Made by a program: the position numbers and the translations under genes | Assembly: GCF_020523625.1 (NCBI RefSeq) | Contig: NZ_JAJAQH010000006.1 | Location: 558,001-622,000 of the forward strand | Source: Methylovorus menthalis | GTDB taxonomy: Bacteria; Pseudomonadota; Gammaproteobacteria; Burkholderiales; Methylophilaceae | Direction of reading: 5' to 3' | Length of the DNA stretch: 64,000 bases | Notes under the pieces: generated by a model | What the model saw: the letters and a program-made list of their open reading frames with translations, nothing else | Database searches by the model: none | Told to the model about the DNA's origin: nothing | Shown: positions 35,912-43,966 of the stretch, in pieces | How positions within the stretch are numbered: position 1 is the first letter of the stretch | Layout of the letters: the number at the start of each line of letters is the position of its first letter

Positions 35912-36319
35912 TTACTGACATTCCTTGCTGCTGACGAACTTCGCCATTTCAGTTACCTGCGTCTGCACGGCCAAGGCAAGCGCCTTGCGATCCACATTGC
36001 CCACCCAGTATTTGTCGCACTTGATGATCAGACCGCCTTCTTTGGCAGGTTTGCCTTTCTGCATGTGAATAAAGGCTGGTGCCGTGGCATTGGTTTTGTC
36101 CGGACCGCCGCCAACAAAAATGCCAATCTTGAATTTTTTATCCAGAGATGGGGTAGAAGCCGGGGCATTTTCAAAGCCGTTGCTAATCAACTGGCTTAGC
36201 TGGCTGTCGGTAAATGTGCTGGTGTTATTGTCAAAATACCAGGCAAACTCTCCTGCGTGGGCCCATGTGGCGCCTGCAGTCAGCAGGCAGGATAGGGCAA
36301 GTGTATAGCGCGTTTTCAA
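35912..36319 (-). CDS. Secreted protein of unknown function
   Basis: Not recognised. From TTG 36319 it is a 135-aa protein with a good signal peptide (KTRYTLALSCLLTAGATWAHA) and a predicted mature N-terminus GEFAWYFDNN. An AGGAAA ribosome site lies six bases before the TTG; the longer frame upstream would run into the divergent sigma-factor gene. The mature part has two cysteines (IIKCDKYWVG and SSKECQ), possibly a disulfide. It is divergent from the ECF sigma gene, so it may belong to its regulon, though nothing in the sequence proves this. Confidence 0.6.
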   Translation of the reverse strand: MKTRYTLALSCLLTAGATWAHAGEFAWYFDNNTSTFTDSQLSQLISNGFENAPASTPSLDKKFKIGIFVGGGPDKTNATAPAFIHMQKGKPAKEGGLIIKCDKYWVGNVDRKALALAVQTQVTEMAKFVSSKECQ

Positions 36320-36466
36320 AACGTGTTTCCTGTATGGGCATGGTTCATGAACAAGTGCCATGGGCACCTCGTCGAGGTTATCAGACCAAAGCGGAATTGC
36401 AATGGCCCGATTGGCTAGGTGACTGGGGCCATGGTGTGGACCCTGCATTTCGTGATTGAATAGCGC

Positions 36467-37030
36467 ATGAAAAACGCAGACCCCCATGCCTGGCTTACCG
36501 AACACGGTGACTATCTTTACCGCTTCGCCCTGGCGCGCCTGCGCGATAGCCATCAGGCCGAAGATGTCGTGCAGGAGACGCTACTGGCCGCCATGCAAAG
36601 CGCCACCTATGCCGGGCAGTCTGCGCCGCGCACCTGGCTCGTGGGCATACTCAAGCACAAGATCGTCGACCTGATTCGCAAGCAAATGCGCGAGCAGCCC
36701 ACGGAGGGTCTGGGGGAAGAGCTTCCGGATGAGCCGGGCATGGATGCGTTTTTTGACGAAGATAATCGTCACTGGAATGACAAACCACACAGTTTTGGTA
36801 TGCCGGAAAACAGCCTGGAGCAAAAGCAGTTTTTGACGATATTGCAGGACTGCATGGATCGTTTGCCCAAAAAACTGGCCGCGCTTTTCATGCTGCGCGA
36901 AGTGCAGGAGGAAGAAAACGAAATAATTTGTAAGGAACTGGATATTAGCTCGACCAATGCTTGGGTGATGTTGTATCGCGCCCGAATGGGATTACGCAAA
37001 TGTCTGGAATTGCATTGGCTGGGGCGCTAG
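36467..37030 (+). CDS. ECF RNA polymerase sigma factor of an HvfABC-type locus
   Basis: Extracytoplasmic-function sigma factor of 187 aa. Region 2 (about residues 12-75) shows YLYRFALARLRDSHQAEDVVQETLLAAM and TWLVGILKHKIVDLIRK. Region 4 (about residues 125-185) shows DRLPKKLAALFMLREVQEEENEIICKELDISSTNAWVMLYRARMGLRKCL, an ECF helix-turn-helix. The GMDAFFDEDNRHWNDKP linker is characteristic of the ECF type associated with zinc-finger partners. The following gene is its probable anti-sigma factor, and the metallophore genes start about 400 bases further, so it probably drives them in response to a metal or redox signal. Confidence 0.9.
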   Translation: MKNADPHAWLTEHGDYLYRFALARLRDSHQAEDVVQETLLAAMQSATYAGQSAPRTWLVGILKHKIVDLIRKQMREQPTEGLGEELPDEPGMDAFFDEDNRHWNDKPHSFGMPENSLEQKQFLTILQDCMDRLPKKLAALFMLREVQEEENEIICKELDISSTNAWVMLYRARMGLRKCLELHWLGR

Positions 37031-37074
37031 ATGATCGGCGCTCGTGACCTGGATATAGGAAAGGGAGGAACGGA

Positions 37075-37326
37075 ATGCTGAGTTGCAAACAAGCCAGCAG
37101 GCTGTTGTCCCAGTCGCTGGACAGGCGCCTGACGTGGCGTGAACGAACTGCGCTGCGGTTGCATTTGACCATATGCGATGTTTGCAGGCGTTTTGGGCGG
37201 CAGTTGTTATTGCTGCGTGAAGCTGCCAAGCGCATGGTCAGGCTGACCGAGCAGAACGAGCAGTTGCAATTATCCCAGGAGGCAAAGGCGCGCATTGCCA
37301 GTGCCCTTGATCTTGACCGTCATTAA
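37075..37326 (+). CDS. Zinc-finger anti-sigma protein (zf-HC2 type)
   Basis: An 83-aa protein with the H-x3-C-x2-C zinc-binding anti-sigma motif HLTICDVC (about residues 30-37), plus an upstream cysteine in LSCKQASRLLSQSLDR that completes the site. No membrane segment follows: the remainder is a basic helix (RRFGRQLLLLREAAKRM) and a Glu/Gln-rich tail, so it is a soluble, cytosolic anti-sigma of the ZAS type. Metal or thiol oxidation would release the sigma factor. It starts 44 bases after the sigma gene with GGAGG before ATG. Confidence 0.85.
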   Translation: MLSCKQASRLLSQSLDRRLTWRERTALRLHLTICDVCRRFGRQLLLLREAAKRMVRLTEQNEQLQLSQEAKARIASALDLDRH

Positions 37327-37444
37327 ATTCGTATCTGGGATTCATCTCTGGATAAATGACGTACATAAGCATGGGACTGGTGATGTTCACTGAGTTGAGC
37401 TATTCATAACGTGAGCTATCCATTTAAATTTTAGGAGAAATAAA

Positions 37445-37777
37445 ATGAACACTTCCAAGAAAACGCTGAGCCTGATGGTAGGTACTGCATTCGTAGCTTC
37501 TGTTGCGGCTGCCAATGTCCATGCTGCTGAAAACCCGTTTGCCATGAAGACCTTGTCTTCTGGCTACATGGTGGCTGAGGCTGACAAGATGAAAGACGGC
37601 AAGTGTGGCACGGGCAAGTGCAGTGCTGAAATGAAAGCCAAGATGGCCAAGGAAGGCTCATGCAGCGCCGATAAAAAAGCCGAGGGTTCCTGCAGCGCCG
37701 ACAAGAAAGCCAAAGAGGGTTCTTGCAGCGGAGACATGAAGTCCAAGGAAGGTTCCTGCCACGCTGACAAGAAGTAA
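37445..37777 (+). CDS. hvfA: HvfA-like Cys-rich precursor peptide with EGSC repeats
   Basis: A 110-aa exported precursor. Signal peptide about residues 1-27 (cleaved after VHA). The stretch NPFAMKTLSSGYMVAEADK is typical of HvfA/bufferin precursors. Cys at 54, 59, 73, 83, 94 and 105; the first two lie in DGKCGTGKC, like the known EGKCG motif, and the last four lie in EGSC at 70-73, 80-83, 91-94 and 102-105, separated by SADKK-type linkers. Known relatives are modified on the Cys by the DUF692 enzyme (oxazolone-thioamide or thiooxazole) and bind copper. TAGGAGAAATAAA precedes the ATG. hvfB starts two bases after its stop. Confidence 0.85.
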   Translation: MNTSKKTLSLMVGTAFVASVAAANVHAAENPFAMKTLSSGYMVAEADKMKDGKCGTGKCSAEMKAKMAKEGSCSADKKAEGSCSADKKAKEGSCSGDMKSKEGSCHADKK

Positions 37778-37778
37778 T

Positions 37779-38681
37779 ATGGGTCAGGCGCAATCGCATC
37801 ATCCCATCAAGGGTGCTGGTCTTGGCCTCAAGCGCGAGCTGTTGCCCCAGATTCAGGCTGCTTACGGCACTAGCCTGACAGCGCACCTTGATTTTGTTGA
37901 GATTGCGCCTGAAAACTGGATAGGCGCCGGTGGCAAATATGCAAAACAATTGGCTTGGTTCACCGAGCGTTATCCTATCGTTTGTCATGGACTGTGCCTG
38001 TCGCTGGGTGGCCCCGATCCACTCAACGAAGATTTTTTGCGTCAGGTAAAGCAGTTTCTCGATCAGCACCAGATTCCGCTTTATACCGAACATTTGAGCT
38101 ATTGCTCGGATGGCGGCTATTTATACGACCTGCTGCCCATCCCGTTTACCGAAGAGGCGGTGCATCATGTGGCCCGCCGTATCCGTCGTACGCAAGAGAT
38201 TCTGGAACGGCGCATTGCGGTCGAAAATGCGTCTTTTTATGTGGCGTCGCCCATCGCCGAGATGGACGAGGCCAGTTTCATCCGCGCCGTACTGCAAGAG
38301 GCGGACTGCGATTTGCACCTTGATATCAATAATATCTACGTCAATAGTGTCAATTTTGGGTTTGATCCGCATGCTTTTCTGCGTGAGATGCCGGGCGAAC
38401 GTATCGTCTATGCGCATATCGCCGGGCATGATCACGAGACTGAAGACCTGATCATTGATACGCATGGGCAAGATGTGATTGACCCTGTCTGGCAGTTGCT
38501 GCGCGAAGCCTATGAACTGTTTGGCGTTTTCCCAACATTGCTGGAGCGCGATACCAATATTCCTCCGCTGGCGGATGCCATGCATGAGGTGAATAAAATT
38601 GCCGGGCTGCAAGCTGCGCAGCAAGGTATTGCCAGACAACAGCCAGCGGATGCCGTTAGCCGCAAACGAGCGTCCGCATGA
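37779..38681 (+). CDS. hvfB: DUF692 multinuclear non-haem iron enzyme (HvfB/BufB)
   Basis: TIM-barrel MNIO-family enzyme of 300 aa that modifies Cys in the adjacent precursor using iron. Family segments: GAGLGLKRELLPQI; LDFVEIAPENWIG (metal-ligand region about residue 40-52); VCHGLCLSLGGPDPL with the conserved His; YTEHLSYCSDGGYLYDLLPIPF; IAVENASFYVASP; LHLDINNIYVNSVNFGFD; and AHIAGHDHE. These carry the His, Glu, Asp and Asn ligands of the di- or tri-iron site. At 300 aa the length is normal. It follows hvfA by one base and overlaps hvfC by four, indicating translational coupling. Confidence 0.92.
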   Translation: MGQAQSHHPIKGAGLGLKRELLPQIQAAYGTSLTAHLDFVEIAPENWIGAGGKYAKQLAWFTERYPIVCHGLCLSLGGPDPLNEDFLRQVKQFLDQHQIPLYTEHLSYCSDGGYLYDLLPIPFTEEAVHHVARRIRRTQEILERRIAVENASFYVASPIAEMDEASFIRAVLQEADCDLHLDINNIYVNSVNFGFDPHAFLREMPGERIVYAHIAGHDHETEDLIIDTHGQDVIDPVWQLLREAYELFGVFPTLLERDTNIPPLADAMHEVNKIAGLQAAQQGIARQQPADAVSRKRASA

Positions 38682-39433
38682 GCGGCGCCGATACCGATTT
38701 GCCCTTGTTTCAGCAATACCAGCTGGCGTTTACCGCGCATATTCGCCATCCACGTCTGCATGCCCGTCCAGAGGGCGTGCCTGCCAAGCGCATGCGTGTT
38801 TACAACGAGATTGTATTTAATAACCTGCAGTCAGCCGTTGGCGCCTGTTACCCGGTATTGCAGCGGGTATTGGGCAAGCGCGCCTGGCAGGCACTGTTGC
38901 GCCGGTTTTTTGCCGAGCACCAGGCTAACAGTCCTTTTTTTCGCGATATCCCCAAGGCTTTTCTGGCGTTTCTGCCACAGGTAGAAACGTTGCCGCCTTA
39001 TGCCGTCAGTCTCGCGCATTATGAATGGGTAGAGCTGGCGATTGCCTCGGCTGATACGGTGACACCAATGCTGACTGCGGAAGGCGATCTTGTGCAGGGC
39101 ATCCCTATCGTGGCACCTGCGTTGGCGGTGCTGGCTTACGACTATCCAGTGCAGAAGATTTCAGTCCGCTTCAAACCGCGACAGGCCTTGGCTGAGCCTG
39201 TGCACCTGCTGGTTTTTCGCAACCAGCAGGATGAGGTGAAGTTTGTCGAGATGAATGCCATGACGGCGCGCCTGCTGGAGCTGCTGCAGCCTGGGGAGTT
39301 GACGGGGCTCGCAGCCTTGCAACAGTTGGGCATGGAGATGGGGCATGCCGATAGCACTTCCCTGATTACCTTTGGAGCGGCACTGCTGGAGGACTTGCGT
39401 CAGCAGGATATCGTCTGGGGTGTCGCTGTCTGA
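38678..39433 (+). CDS. hvfC: DUF2063 partner protein (HvfC/BufC)
   Basis: A 251-aa protein of the DUF2063 family, the recognition partner that delivers the precursor to the DUF692 enzyme. The N-terminal domain (about residues 8-105) has FQQYQLAFTAHIRHP, the NEIVFNNLQSAVGACYPVLQRVLG segment and FRDIPKAFLAFL. The C-terminal RRE-like part (about residues 125-251) follows. ATG overlaps the hvfB stop (ATGA), so the two are translated together. No DoxX-family hvfD gene follows; the next gene is on the other strand. Confidence 0.9.
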   Translation: MSGADTDLPLFQQYQLAFTAHIRHPRLHARPEGVPAKRMRVYNEIVFNNLQSAVGACYPVLQRVLGKRAWQALLRRFFAEHQANSPFFRDIPKAFLAFLPQVETLPPYAVSLAHYEWVELAIASADTVTPMLTAEGDLVQGIPIVAPALAVLAYDYPVQKISVRFKPRQALAEPVHLLVFRNQQDEVKFVEMNAMTARLLELLQPGELTGLAALQQLGMEMGHADSTSLITFGAALLEDLRQQDIVWGVAV

Positions 39434-39489
39434 GCAGGGAATATGTTGGTATCAGGCCTGACGCATCCTGAACTGATCGGAAGGCCTGA

Positions 39490-39849
39490 TTACCCTGGCA
39501 GATCCGTCACACTGTAAATTGTCCAGTGCTGGCTTCCTGCGCGGGTGATGGAGCAACCCAGGCTTGCGCTGGGGTGTTCGCGGTCAAGCACATGTTTGGT
39601 ATGGTCTGCCGTCTGCTTGTCCAGATACCAGCGATCTACCCAGACCACTTTGGCGGTTTGCGGCTGCGTATTGGTCAGTGTGATCAACTTGCCGTCATTC
39701 ACGGCGCAGTCTGCGTCGTCCACCTCGATTAACCGTACTTCTGATGATTGGGCTGCTGGTTCGGTGGCAGTGTTGTCTGCTTGCGCCAGCAAGGCTTGCA
39801 GCAGAAAAACGGCGAGTGTGGTTGAGATCAATCGTAATGGGTGTTTCAC
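39490..39849 (-). CDS. Secreted hypothetical protein
   Basis: Not recognised. A 119-aa protein with a signal peptide (KHPLRLISTTLAVFLLQALLAQA), cleaved about residue 24, then a mature part rich in short strands with two cysteines (DDADCAV and SLGCSIT) probably forming a disulfide. LITLTNTQPQTAKVVWVDRWYLDKQTADH suggests an Ig- or beta-sandwich-like fold. It is convergent with hvfC and 17 bases downstream of nadB on the same strand, so it might be cotranscribed with nadB rather than belong to the hvf system. Confidence 0.55.
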   Translation of the reverse strand: MKHPLRLISTTLAVFLLQALLAQADNTATEPAAQSSEVRLIEVDDADCAVNDGKLITLTNTQPQTAKVVWVDRWYLDKQTADHTKHVLDREHPSASLGCSITRAGSQHWTIYSVTDLPG

Positions 39850-39866
39850 AAGCAGGCTTCCGTACT

Positions 39867-41525
39867 TTAGTGTGCTGCCTTGCTGCGGCGCACCGGTTTT
39901 TTCAATGTCGCCACACCGTGATGGCCATGATGGCGATCCAGCAGGCTGTAATAATTGGATGGCGTCAGCACGGTAGGAATGGCATCCGGCAGCATCTCAG
40001 GGTAATCCTTGCTGTAGTGCAGGCCGCGACTCTCCTGCCGTTCCATGGCGCTATTCACGATCAGCTCCGCCACCTGCAGCAGGTTGCGCAGCTCAATCAG
40101 ATTGTTGCTGATGCGGAAATTGCTATAAAACTCGTGTACTTCATCGCGCAGCAAATGAATGCGGTGCAGGGCGCGCGTCAGGCGCTTATTGGTCCGTACG
40201 ATGCCTACATAGTTCCACATGGTGCGCCGTAGCTCGCTCCAGTTGTGGGTGATGATGATTTCTTCGTCGGCATCGGTCACGCGGCTTTCATCCCAATAGG
40301 GCAGTTTGACCGGGCGTTTGTTCGGCTTGGCCAGAATATCCTGCGCAGCGGCCTGGCCGAACACCAGACATTCCAGCAGCGAGTTGCTGGCCAGGCGGTT
40401 GGCGCCATGCAGGCCGGTACAGGCGGTTTCGCCAATCGCATATAGCCGTGGAATATCGGTGCGGCCGATGTGGTCGGTCATGACGCCGCCACAGCTATAG
40501 TGGGCGGCCGGTACCACTGGGATGGGCTCGCGCGTGATGTCGATACCCAGCTCCATGCAGCGGCGATAAATGGTAGGGAAATGCGACAGTACAAAATCGG
40601 CCGGCTGGTGCGAGATATCCAGATACACGCAATCAATGCCGCGCTTTTTCATTTCAAAGTCAATCGCGCGGGCGACGACATCGCGTGGCGCCAGTTCGCC
40701 ACGCGGGTCATGTTCGAGCATGAAGCGGGTGCCATCGGGCAACAGCAGGCGGCCACCTTCGCCGCGCACGGCTTCCGTGATCAGAAATGACTTGGCCTGC
40801 GGATGATACAAACAGGTTGGGTGGAATTGAATAAATTCCATGTTGGCTACGCGGCAGCCAGCGCGCCATGCCATGGCAATACCGTCGCCAGTGGCTACGT
40901 CAGGGTTGGTCGTGTAGAGGTAAACCTTGCCCGCGCCGCCCGTGGCCAGCACGGTATTCTGGGCGGCAATGGTGAGTACCTTGCCGCTCTGGTTATCCAG
41001 CACATAGGCCCCCAAGCACTCTGCGCCTTCGATCTTCACCTTGCGGGCCGTGATGAGGTCTACCGCGATATGGTCTTCCAGCAGGGTGATGTTGGGATGG
41101 TTGCGGACTTTCTCGGCCAGGGTTTTTTGTACTGCATGCCCGGTGGCATCGGCTGCGTGAATGATGCGACGGTGACTATGACCACCTTCGCGCGTCAGGT
41201 GAAAGCCGCTATCGTCATCCTCGCGGGTAAACGGCACGCCTTCGTCGATCAGCCATTGCACGGTTTCGCGGCCATGCTCGGCTACCAGGCGAGTAACCTC
41301 GGCATCGCATAATCCGGCTCCCGCAATCAAGGTATCCTGAATGTGGGCTTCAATGGAATCATCGTCTGTCAGCACGGCAGCAATGCCGCCTTGAGCCCAG
41401 TTGCTGGAACTATCATTGATGCTTCGTTTGCTGACCAGACATACTTTTTTGTCTGCTGCCACTTTCAAAGCCAGGGTAAGACCCGCCAGCCCGCTACCAA
41501 TGATTAATACATCAAATTGCTGCAT
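39867..41525 (-). CDS. nadB: L-aspartate oxidase
   Basis: FAD enzyme that oxidises L-aspartate to iminoaspartate in NAD synthesis. [13 protein letters not shown] is the FAD-binding GxGxxG (about residues 4-16), [11 protein letters not shown] near residue 42 and [22 protein letters not shown] carry catalytic residues. [25 protein letters not shown] (about residues 345-370) is the C-terminal FAD motif, and [16 protein letters not shown] follows. Length 552 aa is normal. Transcribed away from rpoE. The C-terminal tail is basic (PVRRSKAAH). NadA and NadC are not here. Confidence 0.95.
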   Translation of the reverse strand: MQQFDVLIIGSGLAGLTLALKVAADKKVCLVSKRSINDSSSNWAQGGIAAVLTDDDSIEAHIQDTLIAGAGLCDAEVTRLVAEHGRETVQWLIDEGVPFTREDDDSGFHLTREGGHSHRRIIHAADATGHAVQKTLAEKVRNHPNITLLEDHIAVDLITARKVKIEGAECLGAYVLDNQSGKVLTIAAQNTVLATGGAGKVYLYTTNPDVATGDGIAMAWRAGCRVANMEFIQFHPTCLYHPQAKSFLITEAVRGEGGRLLLPDGTRFMLEHDPRGELAPRDVVARAIDFEMKKRGIDCVYLDISHQPADFVLSHFPTIYRRCMELGIDITREPIPVVPAAHYSCGGVMTDHIGRTDIPRLYAIGETACTGLHGANRLASNSLLECLVFGQAAAQDILAKPNKRPVKLPYWDESRVTDADEEIIITHNWSELRRTMWNYVGIVRTNKRLTRALHRIHLLRDEVHEFYSNFRISNNLIELRNLLQVAELIVNSAMERQESRGLHYSKDYPEMLPDAIPTVLTPSNYYSLLDRHHGHHGVATLKKPVRRSKAAH

Positions 41526-41540
41526 ATATATCCGTCAGGT

Positions 41541-41570
41541 GAAACTTTAATCAGTGTAGCGCTGTCTTCA
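41541..41570 (+). promoter_or_regulatory. Sigma-E-type promoter before rpoE
   Basis: GAAACTT (41541-41547), a 16-base spacer, and GTCTTCA (41564-41570) match the sigma-E pattern GGAACTT-N15/16-GTCTnA. A nearly identical pair with a 15-base spacer precedes degP. It points to autoregulation of the rpoE operon. Sequence match only. Confidence 0.55.
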
Positions 41571-41718
41571 ACACTAAGCTAGTCGACACCAAGCTGGGAG
41601 AAATACAATGATTAATGCAAAAAATATGGGAGAATTTTCGCGCCTCGGTTTCGTAGACACTACGATGCAAGGGTATACTCCGAAAATTAACAATATGCAG
41701 ACAGGGAGCGCTGGCCCG

Positions 41719-42321
41719 ATGGTGGGCAACCGGGAGATAGATCAGGAATTGGTTGAGCGTGCTCAGCGTGGCGATAAACGCGCTTTTGGCATGCTGGTGG
41801 ACAAATACCAGCGCAAGCTGGGACGCTTGTTGTCCAGACTGATTCGTGACCAGGCCGAGGTGGAGGACGTGGTTCAAGAGTCCTTTATCAAGGCATATCG
41901 TGCCTTGCCTAACTTCCGGGGTGAAAGTGCGTTCTACACTTGGTTGTATCGTATTGGCATCAACACCGCCAAGAATTATCTGGTGGCCATGGGCCGTCGG
42001 CCACAGGTATCCAACGACATCGAGATCGAAGATGCAGAAAACTTCGAGGACGGTAACGAGTTGCGTACCATGGACACGCCCGAAACAGAGTTAATGACCA
42101 AGGAAATCGCCCGTACCGTCAACGACACCGTTGCGGCACTGCCTGACGAATTGCGGACGGCGATTACCCTGCGCGAGATTGAAGGTTTGAGCTACGAGGA
42201 AATCGCGACCCTGATGAACTGCCCGATTGGTACGGTGCGTTCACGTATTTTCAGGGCTCGTGAAACCATTGCGCAGAAATTGCGCCCGTTGCTGGATACG
42301 CCTCAGGACAAGCGCTGGTAA
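41719..42321 (+). CDS. rpoE: RNA polymerase sigma factor RpoE
   Basis: Sigma-E/AlgU-class envelope-stress sigma factor. From ATG 41719 it is 200 aa and starts MVGNREIDQELVERAQRGDKRAF, the usual N-terminus. Region 2 has DQAEVEDVVQESFIKAYRALPNFRGESAFYTWLYRI; region 4 has LPDELRTAITLREIEGLSYEEIATLMNCPIGTVRSRIFRAR. An in-frame ATG at 41608, behind a good GGGAG site, could add 37 residues. The gene opens the rpoE-rseA-rseB-degP block, and the anti-sigma gene follows 16 bases later. Confidence 0.93.
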   Translation: MVGNREIDQELVERAQRGDKRAFGMLVDKYQRKLGRLLSRLIRDQAEVEDVVQESFIKAYRALPNFRGESAFYTWLYRIGINTAKNYLVAMGRRPQVSNDIEIEDAENFEDGNELRTMDTPETELMTKEIARTVNDTVAALPDELRTAITLREIEGLSYEEIATLMNCPIGTVRSRIFRARETIAQKLRPLLDTPQDKRW

Positions 42322-42337
42322 GTAACAGGAGAAAGTA

Positions 42338-42793
42338 ATGAAAGATCAAGTTTCTGCTCTCGTTGACGAAGAGCTGTCTCTGGAAGACTCCGAGTATCTA
42401 TACACGGCCATTCGGTCCAGCGAAAACCTGTCCGAATCCTGGACGACCTATCATCTGATTGGCGACTGCATGCGCGGCAGTCCCATTTTCAAATCGGATC
42501 TGACCGACCGCATCATGCAACAACTGGAACAGGAGCCGGTGGTATTGGCTCCCAAAGCCAAAAAAGCCGTTTACAAGACGCCGACACTTTGGTCGGTGGC
42601 GGCTTCGGTAGCCGCAGTCATGTTTGTCGGCTGGATGGTATTGCAGCAACAGGTGCAAACCCATGGCGAAGCTGCACCTGCTGAAATTGCACAGAATGTC
42701 GCCTCCGAGTATCTGCTGGCCCATCAGTCCATGGCCCCAAGCAACTCTGCTTATTACATTCAGCCTGCGTCCTACTCTGAAAGCGAGAAGTAA
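42338..42793 (+). CDS. rseA: Anti-sigma factor RseA/MucA
   Basis: Membrane anti-sigma factor of 151 aa that holds RpoE inactive. The cytosolic N-terminal domain shows KDQVSALVDEELSLEDSEYLYTAIRSSENLSESWTTYHLIGDCMRG (residues 2-47), the RseA-N signature. One transmembrane segment is at about residues 87-106 (LWSVAASVAAVMFVGWMVL), and a periplasmic tail of about 45 residues follows, to be cut by DegS/RseP-type proteases. ATG lies 16 bases after rpoE with CAGGAG. The stop overlaps the start of rseB by one base. Confidence 0.9.
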   Translation: MKDQVSALVDEELSLEDSEYLYTAIRSSENLSESWTTYHLIGDCMRGSPIFKSDLTDRIMQQLEQEPVVLAPKAKKAVYKTPTLWSVAASVAAVMFVGWMVLQQQVQTHGEAAPAEIAQNVASEYLLAHQSMAPSNSAYYIQPASYSESEK

Positions 42794-43761
42794 TGAAGCG
42801 TGGGGTGCTGGGTTTTTTGCTTGTCAGCCATGTTGCGCTTGCAACAGCGGCCGGAGAAGCCACTGGTGACCCCTGGATGGTCTTGCAAAAGGCGGCCCAG
42901 GCTGCCCGCGAGCTAAGTTATCAGGGTGTATTTGTTTATCAGTCGGGCACAGGTTCACGCTCGGTACAGATCACCCACATGAATTACGGGCAGGGTGAGT
43001 ATGCCCGCATCGTGGTACTGGACGGCACCCCGCGCGAGGTGTTGAGCCAGGGGCGCGATGTGGTGATTTTCAGCCCGCGCAATGAAAAAGTGATCATTGA
43101 AAAGCGACGCGGCCAAAATATGTTCCCGGCAGTCCTTCCTTCCAATCTTGATGCAATCAAGACCAGCTACGATGTTCGGCTGGGTGGTCTTGAGCGCATC
43201 GGCGGACGAGATGGCCAAATGGTTATTCTCTCCCCAAAGGATAAATTCCGTTACACCTACAAATTCTGGGCAGACCGTGAATATGGTCTGTTGCTTAAAT
43301 CCATGTCGGCGAATGAACGTAATGAGCCCATGGAGCAGTTTGCCTTCAATCAGCTGACCTTGATGAACAGCCAGAAAATGGATTGGTTCCAGCCCAATGT
43401 CAGCCCCGAAAAGCAGTACGTGATGGAAGAACCTGCGACCGGCCGCTCGGCCCCGGTCGATGCCATTACCTGGAGTGTTGATCAGTTGCCCTCAGGCTAT
43501 CGCAAGGTCGACGAGATTACGCGGCTGGTGCCTGGTAAACCGGCACCTGTGACCCAGATCGTCTACTCGGATGGCCTGGCCTCGGTGTCGCTGTTTATTG
43601 AGCCTTTGCTCAAAGGGATGACACCCAAGGTGGGTCATAGTGCTTTTGGCGCTACCCATTTTTATGCCAATGTCCTTGAAGGACACCAGGTCGTTGTGGT
43701 GGGGGAAGTGCCCGAAGCTACCGTGACCCAGATCGCCAATACCATTCATTTCAAGAAATAG
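42793..43761 (+). CDS. rseB: Periplasmic regulator RseB/MucB
   Basis: Exported sensor that binds the periplasmic tail of RseA and blocks its cleavage until misfolded lipoproteins or lipopolysaccharide intermediates bind. Signal peptide about residues 1-20 (LGFLLVSHVALATAA). ARELSYQGVFVYQSG is the lolA-like large domain start; PMEQFAFNQLTLMNSQKMDWFQP is in mid domain; a small C-terminal domain follows (GYRKVDEITRLVPGK, LASVSLFIEPL). At 322 aa it has normal length. It overlaps rseA by one base. Confidence 0.9.
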   Translation: MKRGVLGFLLVSHVALATAAGEATGDPWMVLQKAAQAARELSYQGVFVYQSGTGSRSVQITHMNYGQGEYARIVVLDGTPREVLSQGRDVVIFSPRNEKVIIEKRRGQNMFPAVLPSNLDAIKTSYDVRLGGLERIGGRDGQMVILSPKDKFRYTYKFWADREYGLLLKSMSANERNEPMEQFAFNQLTLMNSQKMDWFQPNVSPEKQYVMEEPATGRSAPVDAITWSVDQLPSGYRKVDEITRLVPGKPAPVTQIVYSDGLASVSLFIEPLLKGMTPKVGHSAFGATHFYANVLEGHQVVVVGEVPEATVTQIANTIHFKK

Positions 43762-43873
43762 CTCCCGTATGGATTTTCCTTGTAGCATGCAGCGCCAATG
43801 CGGCCACGCGTTTTGCCGTCATGCTGCGGGGTTTGCACGCATGTACGGTGCACATTTATCAGATGTTGTTAGG

Positions 43874-43902
43874 GGAACGGGCATGACGTCGCGATGTCTT
43901 CA
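43874..43902 (+). promoter_or_regulatory. Sigma-E-type promoter before degP
   Basis: GGAACGG (43874-43880), a 15-base spacer and GTCTTCA (43896-43902). The -10 element is the same as that upstream of rpoE, and the spacing fits sigma-E promoters. It would put degP under the stress sigma factor separately from the rseB read-through. Confidence 0.55.
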
Positions 43903-43966
43903 ATCATACGCAGCTCATGCTTGAGGTATGACTGTCATTTAACCGATGTACGAATGAGGTGTATGC

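Noticed and set aside
37660-37777. Near-identical short repeats in the hvfA 3' half as a CRISPR-like array
   Set aside because: The repeats are in frame, encode EGSC units without variable spacers of fixed length, and lie inside a coding gene.
41608-41718. Separate leader peptide gene before rpoE
   Set aside because: The frame is continuous with rpoE and has no stop, so it cannot be a separate peptide; kept only as a start-site question.
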